13,765 nt of DNA, taken from assembly GCA_022827045.1 (NCBI GenBank), contig JAJDTQ010000133.1:1-13765 (forward strand), read 5' to 3'. The DNA is from Candidatus Binatia bacterium (lineage in GTDB: Bacteria; Desulfobacterota_B; Binatia; UBA9968; JAJDTQ01). A program made the position numbers and the translations under genes. This document shows, piece by piece, positions 6,848 through 13,765 of this stretch. Below the pieces are notes generated by a model. That model saw only the letters and a list, made by a program, of their open reading frames with translations, was not told where the DNA came from and ran no database searches. How positions within the stretch are numbered: position 1 is the stretch's first letter; each line of letters opens with the position of its first letter.

Positions 6848-8732
6848 ACCGAATTCCCGGACCCTGCCGGAGTTTCGACGGCGAATCCGCCTCTTCGCGC
6901 TCTTCGTCCTGGTGGTCGTAGGCTTCCTGACGTACCGCCTATGGGTGCTGCAGATCCTGCAGGGCAACCGCTACACCGTCATGTCGGAGCACAACCGCAT
7001 CCGCCTGCAGCGCATTCCCGCCGTCCGCGGCATGGTGTTCGACCGCAAGAACCGCCTGCTGATCAACAGCCGGCCGTCCTTCGACCTCCAGTACGTGACC
7101 GGCGAGGCGGGCGAGCGGGAAAACACCCTGCAACGTCTGGCCGAGATGGTCGATGGCGACGGGGAACGGTTCCTCGAAGCCGTGCAACGCAGCACCAACG
7201 GGAAAGGCGTCACGCTCGTCCGCGACGTGGACTGGCCGTCGGTGGTAGCCGTCGAGACGCATCAACTCGACTTGCCCGGAGTCCAGGTCAGCGTCAGGGC
7301 CCGGCGCAGCTACTTGACCGACGAGGTGACAGCCCACGTGCTCGGTTACCTGGGCGAGGTCAACGCCGACCAGTTGCAGCGGCTCCGCAGGCGCGGATAC
7401 CGGCGCGGGGACGCCATCGGGCAGGCCGGGCTGGAGAAGAGCTGGGAGGAACATCTGGCCGGCCGCAGCGGCGGCGAGAAGGTGGAAGTCGACGCCAGCG
7501 GCCGCAGGGTCCGCGTCATCGACCGTCACAAGGCCACCCCGGGCCACAACGTCGTGCTGACCCTCGATATGGATCTCCAGCAGGTGGTGTACGACGCGTT
7601 GAAGGGCAAGGAAGGCGCCATCGTCGTCATGGAGGTGAACTCCGGCGCCGTCCTTGCGCTCGTGAGCACCCCGTCGTTCGATCCCAACTCGTTCGCCCGC
7701 GGCCTCACCGCCAGGGAATGGCGCCAACTGAGCGACGACACCGAGACTCCGCTGCACAACCGGGCGCTGCAGGGGCAGTTTCCCCCGGGCTCGACCTTCA
7801 AGATCGTCACCGCGTTGGCCGCATTGCAGGAAGGCGTGATCTCCCCGGACCAGACCCTTTGGTGCGGCGGCTCCTACAAGGTGGGCAACCGCACCCTCCG
7901 GGATTGGAAGAAGAACGGACACGGTCACATCGCCATGCACCAGGCCCTGGTGCAATCATGCGACGTCTACTTCTACCAGATCTCCCAGCGCCTCGGCGTC
8001 GACAAGATCGCCCGGTACGCGCGCCGTTTCGGCTTCGGCGCGCCCACCGGCATGGCCCTCGACGGCGAAGGCCCCGGGCTGGTCCCCGACAGGGCGTGGA
8101 AGAGACGGCGCTTCGGAACCCCCTGGTATCCCGGAGAGACCCCGCTGGTGGCCATCGGGCAAGGCTTCCTCTCGGTGACCCCGCTGCAGATGACCAGCAT
8201 GACGGCCACGGTGGCCAACGGCGGGACCGTGTACCGGCCCTGGTTCGTCAAGCGGGTGCTGTCGCCCGACGGCGAGGTGATGGAGGAGTACGGCCCGGTC
8301 CGGACCGGCACCGTGAGCCTCAAGAAGGAGAACTGGGACATCGTGCGGCGGGCGCTGTTCGACGTGGTCCACGGCAGGCGGGGCACCGCCAGGAGAGCAC
8401 GCTCGGATCTCGTCTCGATCGCCGGCAAGACCGGCACCGCCCAGGTGGCGGAGATGCGCGGAGAAGCCGTCAAGAGCGAGGACCTGCCGTACGAGGTACG
8501 GGACCACGCGTGGTTCGTCGCCTACGCTCCCGCCAAACGACCTGAGATCGCGCTGACCGTGCTGGTGGAGCACGGAGGGCACGGCGGCGCCACCGCCGCG
8601 CCCATCGCCAAGCGCGTGATCGAAGCCTACCTCGCCCTCGACGAAGACGAAGCGGAAGACGACGAGCCGACCCCCCGGCGACTCGCGGTCATGACCGACA
8701 AGGAACCGCCGCAGGCCGGCCATGCAAATTGA
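6831..8732 (+). CDS. mrdA: Peptidoglycan D,D-transpeptidase, penicillin-binding protein 2
   Basis: A 633-residue class B PBP that cross-links side-wall peptidoglycan. A single membrane anchor at about 21-40 (LFALFVLVVVGFLTYRLWVL) is followed by the pedestal region starting NRIRLQRIPAVRGMVFDRKN (55-74). The transpeptidase domain then has all three penicillin-binding motifs: S321-T-F-K324 (nucleophile, FPPGSTFKIVTA), S376-C-D378 (VQSCDVYFYQ; an SxD form of the second motif) and K533-T-G535 (AGKTGTAQ). GQGFLSVTPLQM (443-454) is also typical. The end is an acidic, proline-containing tail (604-633, LDEDEAEDDEPTP). The start lies inside mreD and the end overlaps rodA by 11 nt, so it is made with its partner RodA from one transcript. 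Confidence 0.97.
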   Translation: MLPPRRPNSRTLPEFRRRIRLFALFVLVVVGFLTYRLWVLQILQGNRYTVMSEHNRIRLQRIPAVRGMVFDRKNRLLINSRPSFDLQYVTGEAGERENTLQRLAEMVDGDGERFLEAVQRSTNGKGVTLVRDVDWPSVVAVETHQLDLPGVQVSVRARRSYLTDEVTAHVLGYLGEVNADQLQRLRRRGYRRGDAIGQAGLEKSWEEHLAGRSGGEKVEVDASGRRVRVIDRHKATPGHNVVLTLDMDLQQVVYDALKGKEGAIVVMEVNSGAVLALVSTPSFDPNSFARGLTAREWRQLSDDTETPLHNRALQGQFPPGSTFKIVTALAALQEGVISPDQTLWCGGSYKVGNRTLRDWKKNGHGHIAMHQALVQSCDVYFYQISQRLGVDKIARYARRFGFGAPTGMALDGEGPGLVPDRAWKRRRFGTPWYPGETPLVAIGQGFLSVTPLQMTSMTATVANGGTVYRPWFVKRVLSPDGEVMEEYGPVRTGTVSLKKENWDIVRRALFDVVHGRRGTARRARSDLVSIAGKTGTAQVAEMRGEAVKSEDLPYEVRDHAWFVAYAPAKRPEIALTVLVEHGGHGGATAAPIAKRVIEAYLALDEDEAEDDEPTPRRLAVMTDKEPPQAGHAN

Positions 8733-9819
8733 TCGCCGCCTCGTCACCAGCTTCGACTGGCCCCTGTGCACCCTTGCCGTGGGCCTGGCCGTGCTGGGCA
8801 TCATGACCATCTACAGCGCCACCTGCAGCGTGAACGAAGAATGCTCGCGCTACCTGGCCACCCGGCAGTCCTACTGGCTCGTCATCGGCGTGGTGCTGAT
8901 GGTGGCGACGTTTTCCGTGGACTACCAGCGCCTGGCCCACTGGGCCTACCCGATCTACGTGGCGGTGGTCATCCTGCTGGCTCTGGTGCTGGTCATCGGC
9001 ATCACCAGCGGCGGCTCCCAGCGATGGCTCGACCTGAGATTTTTCGCCCTCCAACCCTCGGAGCTGGCCAAGCTCACGCTCGTGCTCGTGCTGGCCAAGA
9101 CCCTGTGCTACTACGAGCCGGGGTATTCCCTGATGGACCTCGGTGTGCCTCTCCTGCTGAGCGCGCCGGTGGTGGCGCTGGTGCTGCTGCAACCCGACCT
9201 GGGCACGGCGGCGGTGATCTTCCTCATCGCCATGGCCGTGGTGGTCATGTCCGGCCTGCGGGTGCGGTCGCTGCTGTACCTCACCCTCGCGGCCATCGCC
9301 GCTCTTCCGGTCGGCTGGCAGTTCCTGAAACCGTATCAGAAGACCCGCATTTGGACCTTTATGAACCCGGAATCCGACCCCCTCGGCGCCGGCTACCACG
9401 TGGTCCAGTCCAAGATCGCCATCGGCTCCGGCCGTCTCTGGGGCAAGGGGTACCTGCAGGGCAGCCAGAACCGGCTCGAGTTCCTCCCGGAGCAGCACAC
9501 GGACTTCGTCTTTGCGGTGTTCGCCGAGGAGTGGGGGTTCTCGGGCTGCGTGGCGTTGCTGGCGGCCTACGCGCTGCTGATCCTGCTCGCGGTCCGGGTG
9601 GTCCGACGGGCTCAGGATCGTTTCGGAGTGCTGTTGGCCACGGGAATGACGGCGATCCTCTTCTGGCAGTTCACCATCAACATCGGCATGGTGACAGGGC
9701 TCCTGCCCGTGGTGGGGATTCCGCTGCCGCTCATCAGCTACGGCGGATCGTCGCTCGTGACCACCCTGGTGGCCATGGGGGTGCTCATCAGCGTGAGCAT
9801 GAGGCGCTACACGCGCTGA
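8722..9819 (+). CDS. rodA: SEDS peptidoglycan glycosyltransferase RodA
   Basis: A 365-residue SEDS-family membrane enzyme that polymerises lipid II into glycan strands together with PBP2. About ten membrane segments are visible. Conserved parts are RWLDLRFFALQPSELAKLTL (101-120), LLQPDLGTA (155-163), the periplasmic loop SDPLGAGYHVVQSKIAIGSG (218-237), the catalytic-Asp motif PEQHTDFVFAVFAEEWG (256-272, Asp261) and GIPLPLISYGGSS (332-344). Length and motifs are complete. The start ATG lies inside the mrdA reading frame, without a clear ribosome site, so coupling is likely. It is the last gene of the rod operon and converges on the thioredoxin gene with 11 bases between the stop codons. Confidence 0.97.
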   Translation: MQIDRRLVTSFDWPLCTLAVGLAVLGIMTIYSATCSVNEECSRYLATRQSYWLVIGVVLMVATFSVDYQRLAHWAYPIYVAVVILLALVLVIGITSGGSQRWLDLRFFALQPSELAKLTLVLVLAKTLCYYEPGYSLMDLGVPLLLSAPVVALVLLQPDLGTAAVIFLIAMAVVVMSGLRVRSLLYLTLAAIAALPVGWQFLKPYQKTRIWTFMNPESDPLGAGYHVVQSKIAIGSGRLWGKGYLQGSQNRLEFLPEQHTDFVFAVFAEEWGFSGCVALLAAYALLILLAVRVVRRAQDRFGVLLATGMTAILFWQFTINIGMVTGLLPVVGIPLPLISYGGSSLVTTLVAMGVLISVSMRRYTR

Positions 9820-9830
9820 CGGGCCGCTCG

Positions 9831-9835
<5 letters not shown>
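9815..9835. repeat. Hairpin spanning the convergent rodA and thioredoxin stop codons
   Basis: GCTGACG (9815-9821) and CGTCAGC (9829-9835) are perfect 7-base complements with a 7-base loop. The rodA stop TGA (9817-9819) lies in one arm and the thioredoxin stop (TGA on the minus strand, 9831-9833) in the other. Both transcripts would form the same hairpin. There is no T-run, so if it ends or protects transcripts it is not a textbook intrinsic terminator. Confidence 0.5.
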
Positions 9836-10154
<319 letters not shown>

Positions 10155-10176
10155 GGGTACGTGTCTCCCTTATCCG

Positions 10177-11670
10177 TTAGTCTCCGGTGTCGGAGAGGAA
10201 GTTCAGCAGGGTGCGGACGCCGAAGCCCGTTCCCCCCTTCGGGCACGTGACGCGGTCCTTGCTGGCGAACGCCGGGCCCGCGATGTCCAGGTGTGCCCAG
10301 GGAACGTCGCCGACGAACTCCTGCAGGAACAGCGCCGCCGTGATGGCCCCGGCCGAGCCGCCGCCGACGTTCTTGATGTCCGCCACCTGGCTCTTGATAT
10401 CCTCCCGGTACTCGGCCGCGAGAGGCAACCGCCAAAGACTCTCGCCGGCATCCCGCCCACAGGCCGTCAGCGTCTCGGCGAGGTCTCCGTCATTGCAGAA
10501 AAGCCCCGCCAGATCGTTGCCCAGGGCCACGATGCAGGCCCCCGTGAGGGTGGCCAGGTTGATCATGCAGTCGGGCTTCTCCCGAGCCGCCAGGAGGAGG
10601 GCATCGGCGAGGATGAGGCGGCCCTCGGCGTCCGTGTTCATGACCTCGACGGTCTTGCCGTTGAGATAGCGGATGACATCGCCCGGCTTCTGGGCGCCGC
10701 CGTCCGGGAGGTTGTCCGTGGCCGGCACGAGTCCCAGCACCTCCACATCCGGCGCGAGCTTCGGGAGCGCGCTCATCACCGCGATGACCGCGGCGCCCCC
10801 GGCCATGTCCAGCTTCATGGTCTCCATGGAACGCGGCGGCTTGAGGGAAAGGCCGCCGGAATCGAAAGTGACCCCCTTGCCGATGAGGGCCACCTTCCGC
10901 CGCGGCTTGGTCTTCGGCTTGTAGCGCATGTGGAGGAAACGCGGCTCCTCCCGGCTGCCCTGGTTGACCGCCAGAAGACCCGCCAGCTTCATCTGCTGGA
11001 TCTTCCGCTTGCCCCACACCTCCACCTTGAGACCCTCGCCCACGCAATGCGCCATGGCCTGATCCGCCAGATAACTGGCGGTGGCCGTGGAGGCCGGCTC
11101 GTTCACCAGGTCACGGGCCAAGCCGATGGCCGACGCCGCAACCCTCGCCTGCCGCGCCGCCCGCGTCAACGCGGCGCTCCCTCCGGATGCGTTCCGTCCC
11201 ACGATCAGCGTCCGCAGCATGCCCCCTTGACGCCCGTTGGAGCGGTACTTGTTGAAACGATAGGCGCCCAGAAGGGCGCCCTCGGCCACCGCTTCCACGA
11301 CCGCGCCGGTCTGCCGGTCCGGGGGGAGCATGAACACCGCTTCGTCGACCCAGATCCGCCCGGCCTCCCTCGCGGCGACGGCGCCGGCCACGCGCCAGGC
11401 GTGCGGCACGTCCGCCTCATCCTGCTTCCCCAGGCCCGCCAGCAGCACATGGCCCGCGGGCATGACGCCGTGGGTCGCCACCAGCAGGGAGCTGCCGCCC
11501 TTGGCGGCAAAGCCGCTCTTCTTCACCAGCGCGGCGAGCTTGCCCTTAAGCTGCCGGTCGAGGCGTTTGACCAGGCCCCCCTCGAGGTCCTTGTCGGTGA
11601 CCGGCACTGCCAGCAGGCCCGTCTGGGTCCGCGCCGGGGCGACCTCTCTGATCTTGATCTCCATGGACAT
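10177..11670 (-). CDS. pepA: Leucyl aminopeptidase, M17 family
   Basis: A 497-residue cytoplasmic di-metal aminopeptidase that removes N-terminal residues in peptide turnover. The N-terminal regulatory domain (about 1-165) is followed by the catalytic domain. The signature NTDAEGRLILAD (345-356) is intact. Metal ligands are Lys265 and Asp270 (IGKGVTFDSGG), Asp288 (KLDMAGGA), Asp347 and Glu349; catalytic residues are Lys277 and Arg351. These sit five residues before the E. coli PepA equivalents throughout, and the length is close to that protein. Two in-frame ATGs (11670 and 11664) are possible starts; neither has a clear ribosome site. The first is 3 nt after the folE stop, suggesting coupled translation. 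E. coli PepA also binds DNA at Xer sites; nothing here shows whether this one does. Confidence 0.96.
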   Translation of the reverse strand: MSMEIKIREVAPARTQTGLLAVPVTDKDLEGGLVKRLDRQLKGKLAALVKKSGFAAKGGSSLLVATHGVMPAGHVLLAGLGKQDEADVPHAWRVAGAVAAREAGRIWVDEAVFMLPPDRQTGAVVEAVAEGALLGAYRFNKYRSNGRQGGMLRTLIVGRNASGGSAALTRAARQARVAASAIGLARDLVNEPASTATASYLADQAMAHCVGEGLKVEVWGKRKIQQMKLAGLLAVNQGSREEPRFLHMRYKPKTKPRRKVALIGKGVTFDSGGLSLKPPRSMETMKLDMAGGAAVIAVMSALPKLAPDVEVLGLVPATDNLPDGGAQKPGDVIRYLNGKTVEVMNTDAEGRLILADALLLAAREKPDCMINLATLTGACIVALGNDLAGLFCNDGDLAETLTACGRDAGESLWRLPLAAEYREDIKSQVADIKNVGGGSAGAITAALFLQEFVGDVPWAHLDIAGPAFASKDRVTCPKGGTGFGVRTLLNFLSDTGD

Positions 11671-11673
11671 GGG

Positions 11674-12273
11674 TCAGAAACGGGGACCGCGGATAAGGGT
11701 CATGAACTCGGCGCGGGTCTTTTCCTGTGTCCGGAAAGCTCCCAGCAGGGCGCTCGTGATGATGGTGGAGTTCTGTTTCTGCACCCCGCGCATGCGCATG
11801 CACATGTGCTCGGCTTCCAACACCACCGCGGCTCCGAGCGGATGGATGCGGTCCATGATGGTTTGCGCGATCTGGTTGGTCAGCCGCTCCTGCACCTGCA
11901 GGCGGTGCGCGTAGGCATCCACCAGACGCGCCAGCTTGGAGACCCCCACGATCTTGTGGCGCGGGATGTAGGCCACGTGGGCCTTGCCGTGGAACGGCAG
12001 CATGTGATGCTCGCAGAGGGAGTAGAAGTCGATGTCCCTCTCGACGATCATCTCCTGGTAGTCCTCGGTGAACAAGGCGCCGTTGATGATCGCATCAGGG
12101 TCCTCGCCATAGCCGCTGGTGAGGAAGGTCAACGCCGCGGCCACGCGCTCCGGCGTCTTCTCCAGGCCTTCTCTTTCCGGGTCCTCCCCGAGGGCCGCCA
12201 GGATGGCTCGAACATGCCCTTCCAGGGAATCGGTCTGCGTCTCGGTGGTCTTGAGGGGGCTTTGAACGGGCAT
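11674..12273 (-). CDS. folE: GTP cyclohydrolase I
   Basis: A 199-residue enzyme that opens GTP to 7,8-dihydroneopterin triphosphate, the first step to folate and other pterins. The frame is open to 12936, but that extension crosses the divergent promoter and ptsP; the family begins at the ATG 12271-12273. The zinc site is complete: Cys87 and His90 ([16 protein letters not shown]) and Cys158 ([13 protein letters not shown]). The companion histidines His89 and His156 are present. The spacing of these residues matches E. coli Fol[21 protein letters not shown] (110-129) is also diagnostic. It is the first gene of the minus-strand run with pepA and thioredoxin. No ribosome site is evident before the ATG, and the region just upstream holds an inverted repeat. 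Confidence 0.97.
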   Translation of the reverse strand: MPVQSPLKTTETQTDSLEGHVRAILAALGEDPEREGLEKTPERVAAALTFLTSGYGEDPDAIINGALFTEDYQEMIVERDIDFYSLCEHHMLPFHGKAHVAYIPRHKIVGVSKLARLVDAYAHRLQVQERLTNQIAQTIMDRIHPLGAAVVLEAEHMCMRMRGVQKQNSTIITSALLGAFRTQEKTRAEFMTLIRGPRF

Positions 12274-12274
12274 C

Positions 12275-12296
12275 GGGGCAACGTAACATCTGCCCC
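12275..12296. repeat. Inverted repeat immediately before the folE start
   Basis: GGGGCA (12275-12280) and TGCCCC (12291-12296) are 6-base complements around a 10-base centre, ending one base from the folE ATG. If transcribed, it would be a hairpin over the ribosome landing zone. If transcription begins at the ATG, it is instead a DNA palindrome enclosing the -10 region and may be an operator. Confidence 0.45.
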
Positions 12297-12308
12297 AAAA
12301 CGGGTCAA
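12280..12308 (-). promoter_or_regulatory. Candidate promoter of folE-pepA-trx
   Basis: On the minus strand, -35 TTGACC (12303-12308, five of six consensus), 17-base spacer, -10 TACGTT (12280-12285, three of six). The predicted transcription start falls on the folE ATG itself, which would explain the missing ribosome site. An alternative further upstream, TTTACG (12356-12361) with CACAAT (12334-12339) at 16-base spacing, would leave a leader containing the inverted repeat. Confidence 0.4.
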
Positions 12309-12334
12309 ATCGGGCCCGGAACCCCGTCCCCGAA

Positions 12335-12363
12335 TTGTGATCGACTCCTGAACGCCGTAAAAT
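12335..12363 (+). promoter_or_regulatory. Sigma70-type promoter of ptsP
   Basis: -35 TTGTGA (12335-12340, four of six), 17-base spacer, -10 TAAAAT (12358-12363, five of six). The -10 ends six bases before the ptsP ATG, so the transcript would begin at or next to the start codon. An in-frame TAA lies within the -10 box (12358-12360), so no start codon further upstream can be used. Confidence 0.6.
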
Positions 12364-12369
12364 GGGGGC

Positions 12370-13765
12370 ATGGCTCACATCCCCGACATCCAAACCGACC
12401 CCGACGCCTACCATCTCGTCACGCTGGAGGAGATCAGCCGGTTCGTCGACGAGGCCGAAGACCTGCAAGGGTGCCTGAACAGCATCGCCGGCATCGTGGC
12501 CAAACGCATGCAGACCGAGGTGTGCTCGGTCTACCTCCTCGACGCCGAGACCGGGAGGTTGACGCTCAGCGCCACGCGGGGGCTGGACCCGGTGGCCGTG
12601 GGACGCGTCTCCATGAACGTCGACGAGGGGCTGGCGGGGCTGGTGGTGGAGACGCGGGAGCCGGTAATGGTCATGGACGCCCCGTCGCATCCGCGCTTCC
12701 TGTACTTCCCCGAGACCGGCGAGGAACGGTACCACTCCTTTTTCGGGGTCCCCGTCCACGCCCGGAAGACGCCCATCGGCGTGCTGGTGGTGCAGACCTC
12801 CCGGCCCCGGGAGTTCACGCAGGAGGAGGTCCGGCTGCTCAAGGCCATCTCCGCCCAGGTCTCCACCATTATCGTGCACGCCCGGCTGGTGGACTCGCTC
12901 AAGGACAAGGAACGCGAACGCAAGCAGTCCCGGCAACGGATGGTGAGCGCGCTCAAACGGCTCAGGTCGTTCGAGGGCCGGGGCAAGGAACGCACCACCG
13001 AGTCGCCGAGAAAGTTCCGCAGCCGTCTCACCGGGCTAGCGGCCTGCCCCGGCTTTGCCTACGGCAAGGCCCACATCCTGCAACGGCGCGTGGACCTGGG
13101 CGCGATCCAGAAGACCCACACCGGCGACCCCCAGGGCGAGCTGGAGCGCTTTCGCTCCGCGGTGCAACGGGCCGTGGAGCAGGTGGAGGCCATCAAGTCC
13201 CGCATGATCGCCCTCATCTCCGACGAAGCAGGGGCGATCTTCGATGTGCACCGGATGTTGCTGAACGACCCGGTGTTGCAGGACCAGATCGAAAACCGCA
13301 TCCTCCAGGAGCACCTCACCGCATACTATGCCGTCAGCAGCATCTTCCGCCGGCACGTGAAGACCGTCAGCGAAGTCGGCGACCGGTACCTGAAGGAACG
13401 CACGGCCGACATCCGTGACGTGGCGCAGAGGCTGCTGGACAACCTCACCGGCTCCGACGACAGGCGGCTCGTGGTCCCGGACGGGGGAGCCATTCTGGTG
13501 GCGGAAGATCTCTCTCCCGCGGACCTGGCCCTCATCGAAGGCGACCGCTTTCAAGGCATCGTGCTGGCCACGGGGGGTGTCACCTCCCACGCGTCCCTGC
13601 TGGCCAAGTCCTTCGAGATCCCTACCGTGGTGGCGGCGGAGGGGCTGTTGGAAAGCGTCCGCAAGGAGGATTCGTTGATCGTCGACGGCAACTCCGGGGT
13701 GGTCTTCGTCAATCCCAACCAGGATATCGTCGGCGAGTACGACCGGCTGGAGCGCCACTACCTCG
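12370..13765 (+). CDS. ptsP: GAF-domain phosphoenolpyruvate-protein phosphotransferase (PtsP, EI-Ntr), 3' end outside window
   Basis: The first 465 residues of an enzyme I of the nitrogen-related PTS, which takes phosphate from PEP and passes it to an HPr/NPr-like carrier. Parts in order: GAF sensor domain (about 18-170, with [37 protein letters not shown] and [20 protein letters not shown]); a long charged linker rich in Lys/Arg/Glu (about 174-218); the EI N-terminal region beginning [18 protein letters not shown] (220-237); a helical carrier-binding part (about 255-360, including [17 protein letters not shown], typical of EI); and the phosphohistidine domain with [20 protein letters not shown] (402-421, phospho-His407) and [12 protein letters not shown]. 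The PEP-binding TIM barrel is cut off. A degradation-type PTS role is unlikely given the GAF domain; regulation is more plausible. The ATG at 12370 is the only start available below an in-frame stop at 12358. Confidence 0.93.
   Translation, partial: MAHIPDIQTDPDAYHLVTLEEISRFVDEAEDLQGCLNSIAGIVAKRMQTEVCSVYLLDAETGRLTLSATRGLDPVAVGRVSMNVDEGLAGLVVETREPVMVMDAPSHPRFLYFPETGEERYHSFFGVPVHARKTPIGVLVVQTSRPREFTQEEVRLLKAISAQVSTIIVHARLVDSLKDKERERKQSRQRMVSALKRLRSFEGRGKERTTESPRKFRSRLTGLAACPGFAYGKAHILQRRVDLGAIQKTHTGDPQGELERFRSAVQRAVEQVEAIKSRMIALISDEAGAIFDVHRMLLNDPVLQDQIENRILQEHLTAYYAVSSIFRRHVKTVSEVGDRYLKERTADIRDVAQRLLDNLTGSDDRRLVVPDGGAILVAEDLSPADLALIEGDRFQGIVLATGGVTSHASLLAKSFEIPTVVAAEGLLESVRKEDSLIVDGNSGVVFVNPNQDIVGEYDRLERHYL

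Noticed and set aside
12274..12936. Upstream extension of the folE frame that would add a 221-residue N-terminal domain.
   Set aside because: The extension lies antisense to ptsP and across the divergent promoters. The protein starting at 12273 already has the normal GTP cyclohydrolase I length and N-terminus.
12471..13418. A 315-codon + strand frame within ptsP.
   Set aside because: It is a second frame of the same strand over the GAF/enzyme I coding region. The ptsP frame has clear domain motifs and this one has none.

Overview
This 13.8 kb window is GC-rich, gene-dense chromosomal DNA from a Gram-negative, rod-shaped bacterium. The Gram-negative call rests on a periplasmic PpiD-type folding factor, a complete MreBCD/PBP2/RodA elongasome and a PtsP-like (nitrogen-PTS) enzyme I. 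The base composition, an LLM-class flavin oxidoreductase and an amidohydrolase would suit an uncultivated deltaproteobacterium-like lineage (Desulfobacterota, Binatota or Tectomicrobia type). That placement is inference, not something the sequence proves. I saw no mobile element, CRISPR array, rRNA or tRNA.

Layout. (1) Positions 1-239, + strand: the C-terminal end of an amidohydrolase-family protein. (2) Positions 242-4104, - strand: a four-gene run transcribed leftwards, ppiD-like chaperone, histidine phosphatase, glyoxalase I, LLM-class flavin oxidoreductase. Its genes are separated by at most 20 nt or overlap, and a good sigma70-type promoter lies just ahead of ppiD. (3) Positions 4105-4284: a divergent control region with two adjacent inverted repeats. 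(4) Positions 4285-9819, + strand: the rod-shape operon mreB-mreC-mreD-mrdA(PBP2)-rodA, with overlapping junctions from mreC onward. (5) Positions 9831-12273, - strand: folE, pepA and a thioredoxin gene, transcribed leftwards and converging on rodA. (6) Positions 12274-12369: a second compact divergent promoter region. (7) Position 12370 to the end, + strand: a GAF-domain PEP-protein phosphotransferase (ptsP), cut by the window edge.

How the genes fit together. MreB filaments, MreC/MreD and the PBP2-RodA synthase pair make side-wall peptidoglycan. The divergent ppiD product sits at the periplasmic face of the inner membrane and would help newly exported proteins fold. The remaining genes are housekeeping or metabolic: methylglyoxal detoxification, folate/pterin synthesis, peptide turnover, thiol redox and PTS-type phosphorelay regulation.

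I did not find a convincing new system. The most interesting signals are in the non-coding DNA: nested and tandem inverted repeats between ppiD and mreB; a ptsP promoter so close to the only possible start codon that the mRNA should be leaderless; a folE promoter with the same geometry inside an inverted repeat; and a hairpin whose two arms hold the stop codons of the convergent rodA and thioredoxin genes. There is no stretch over 300 bases without a gene.
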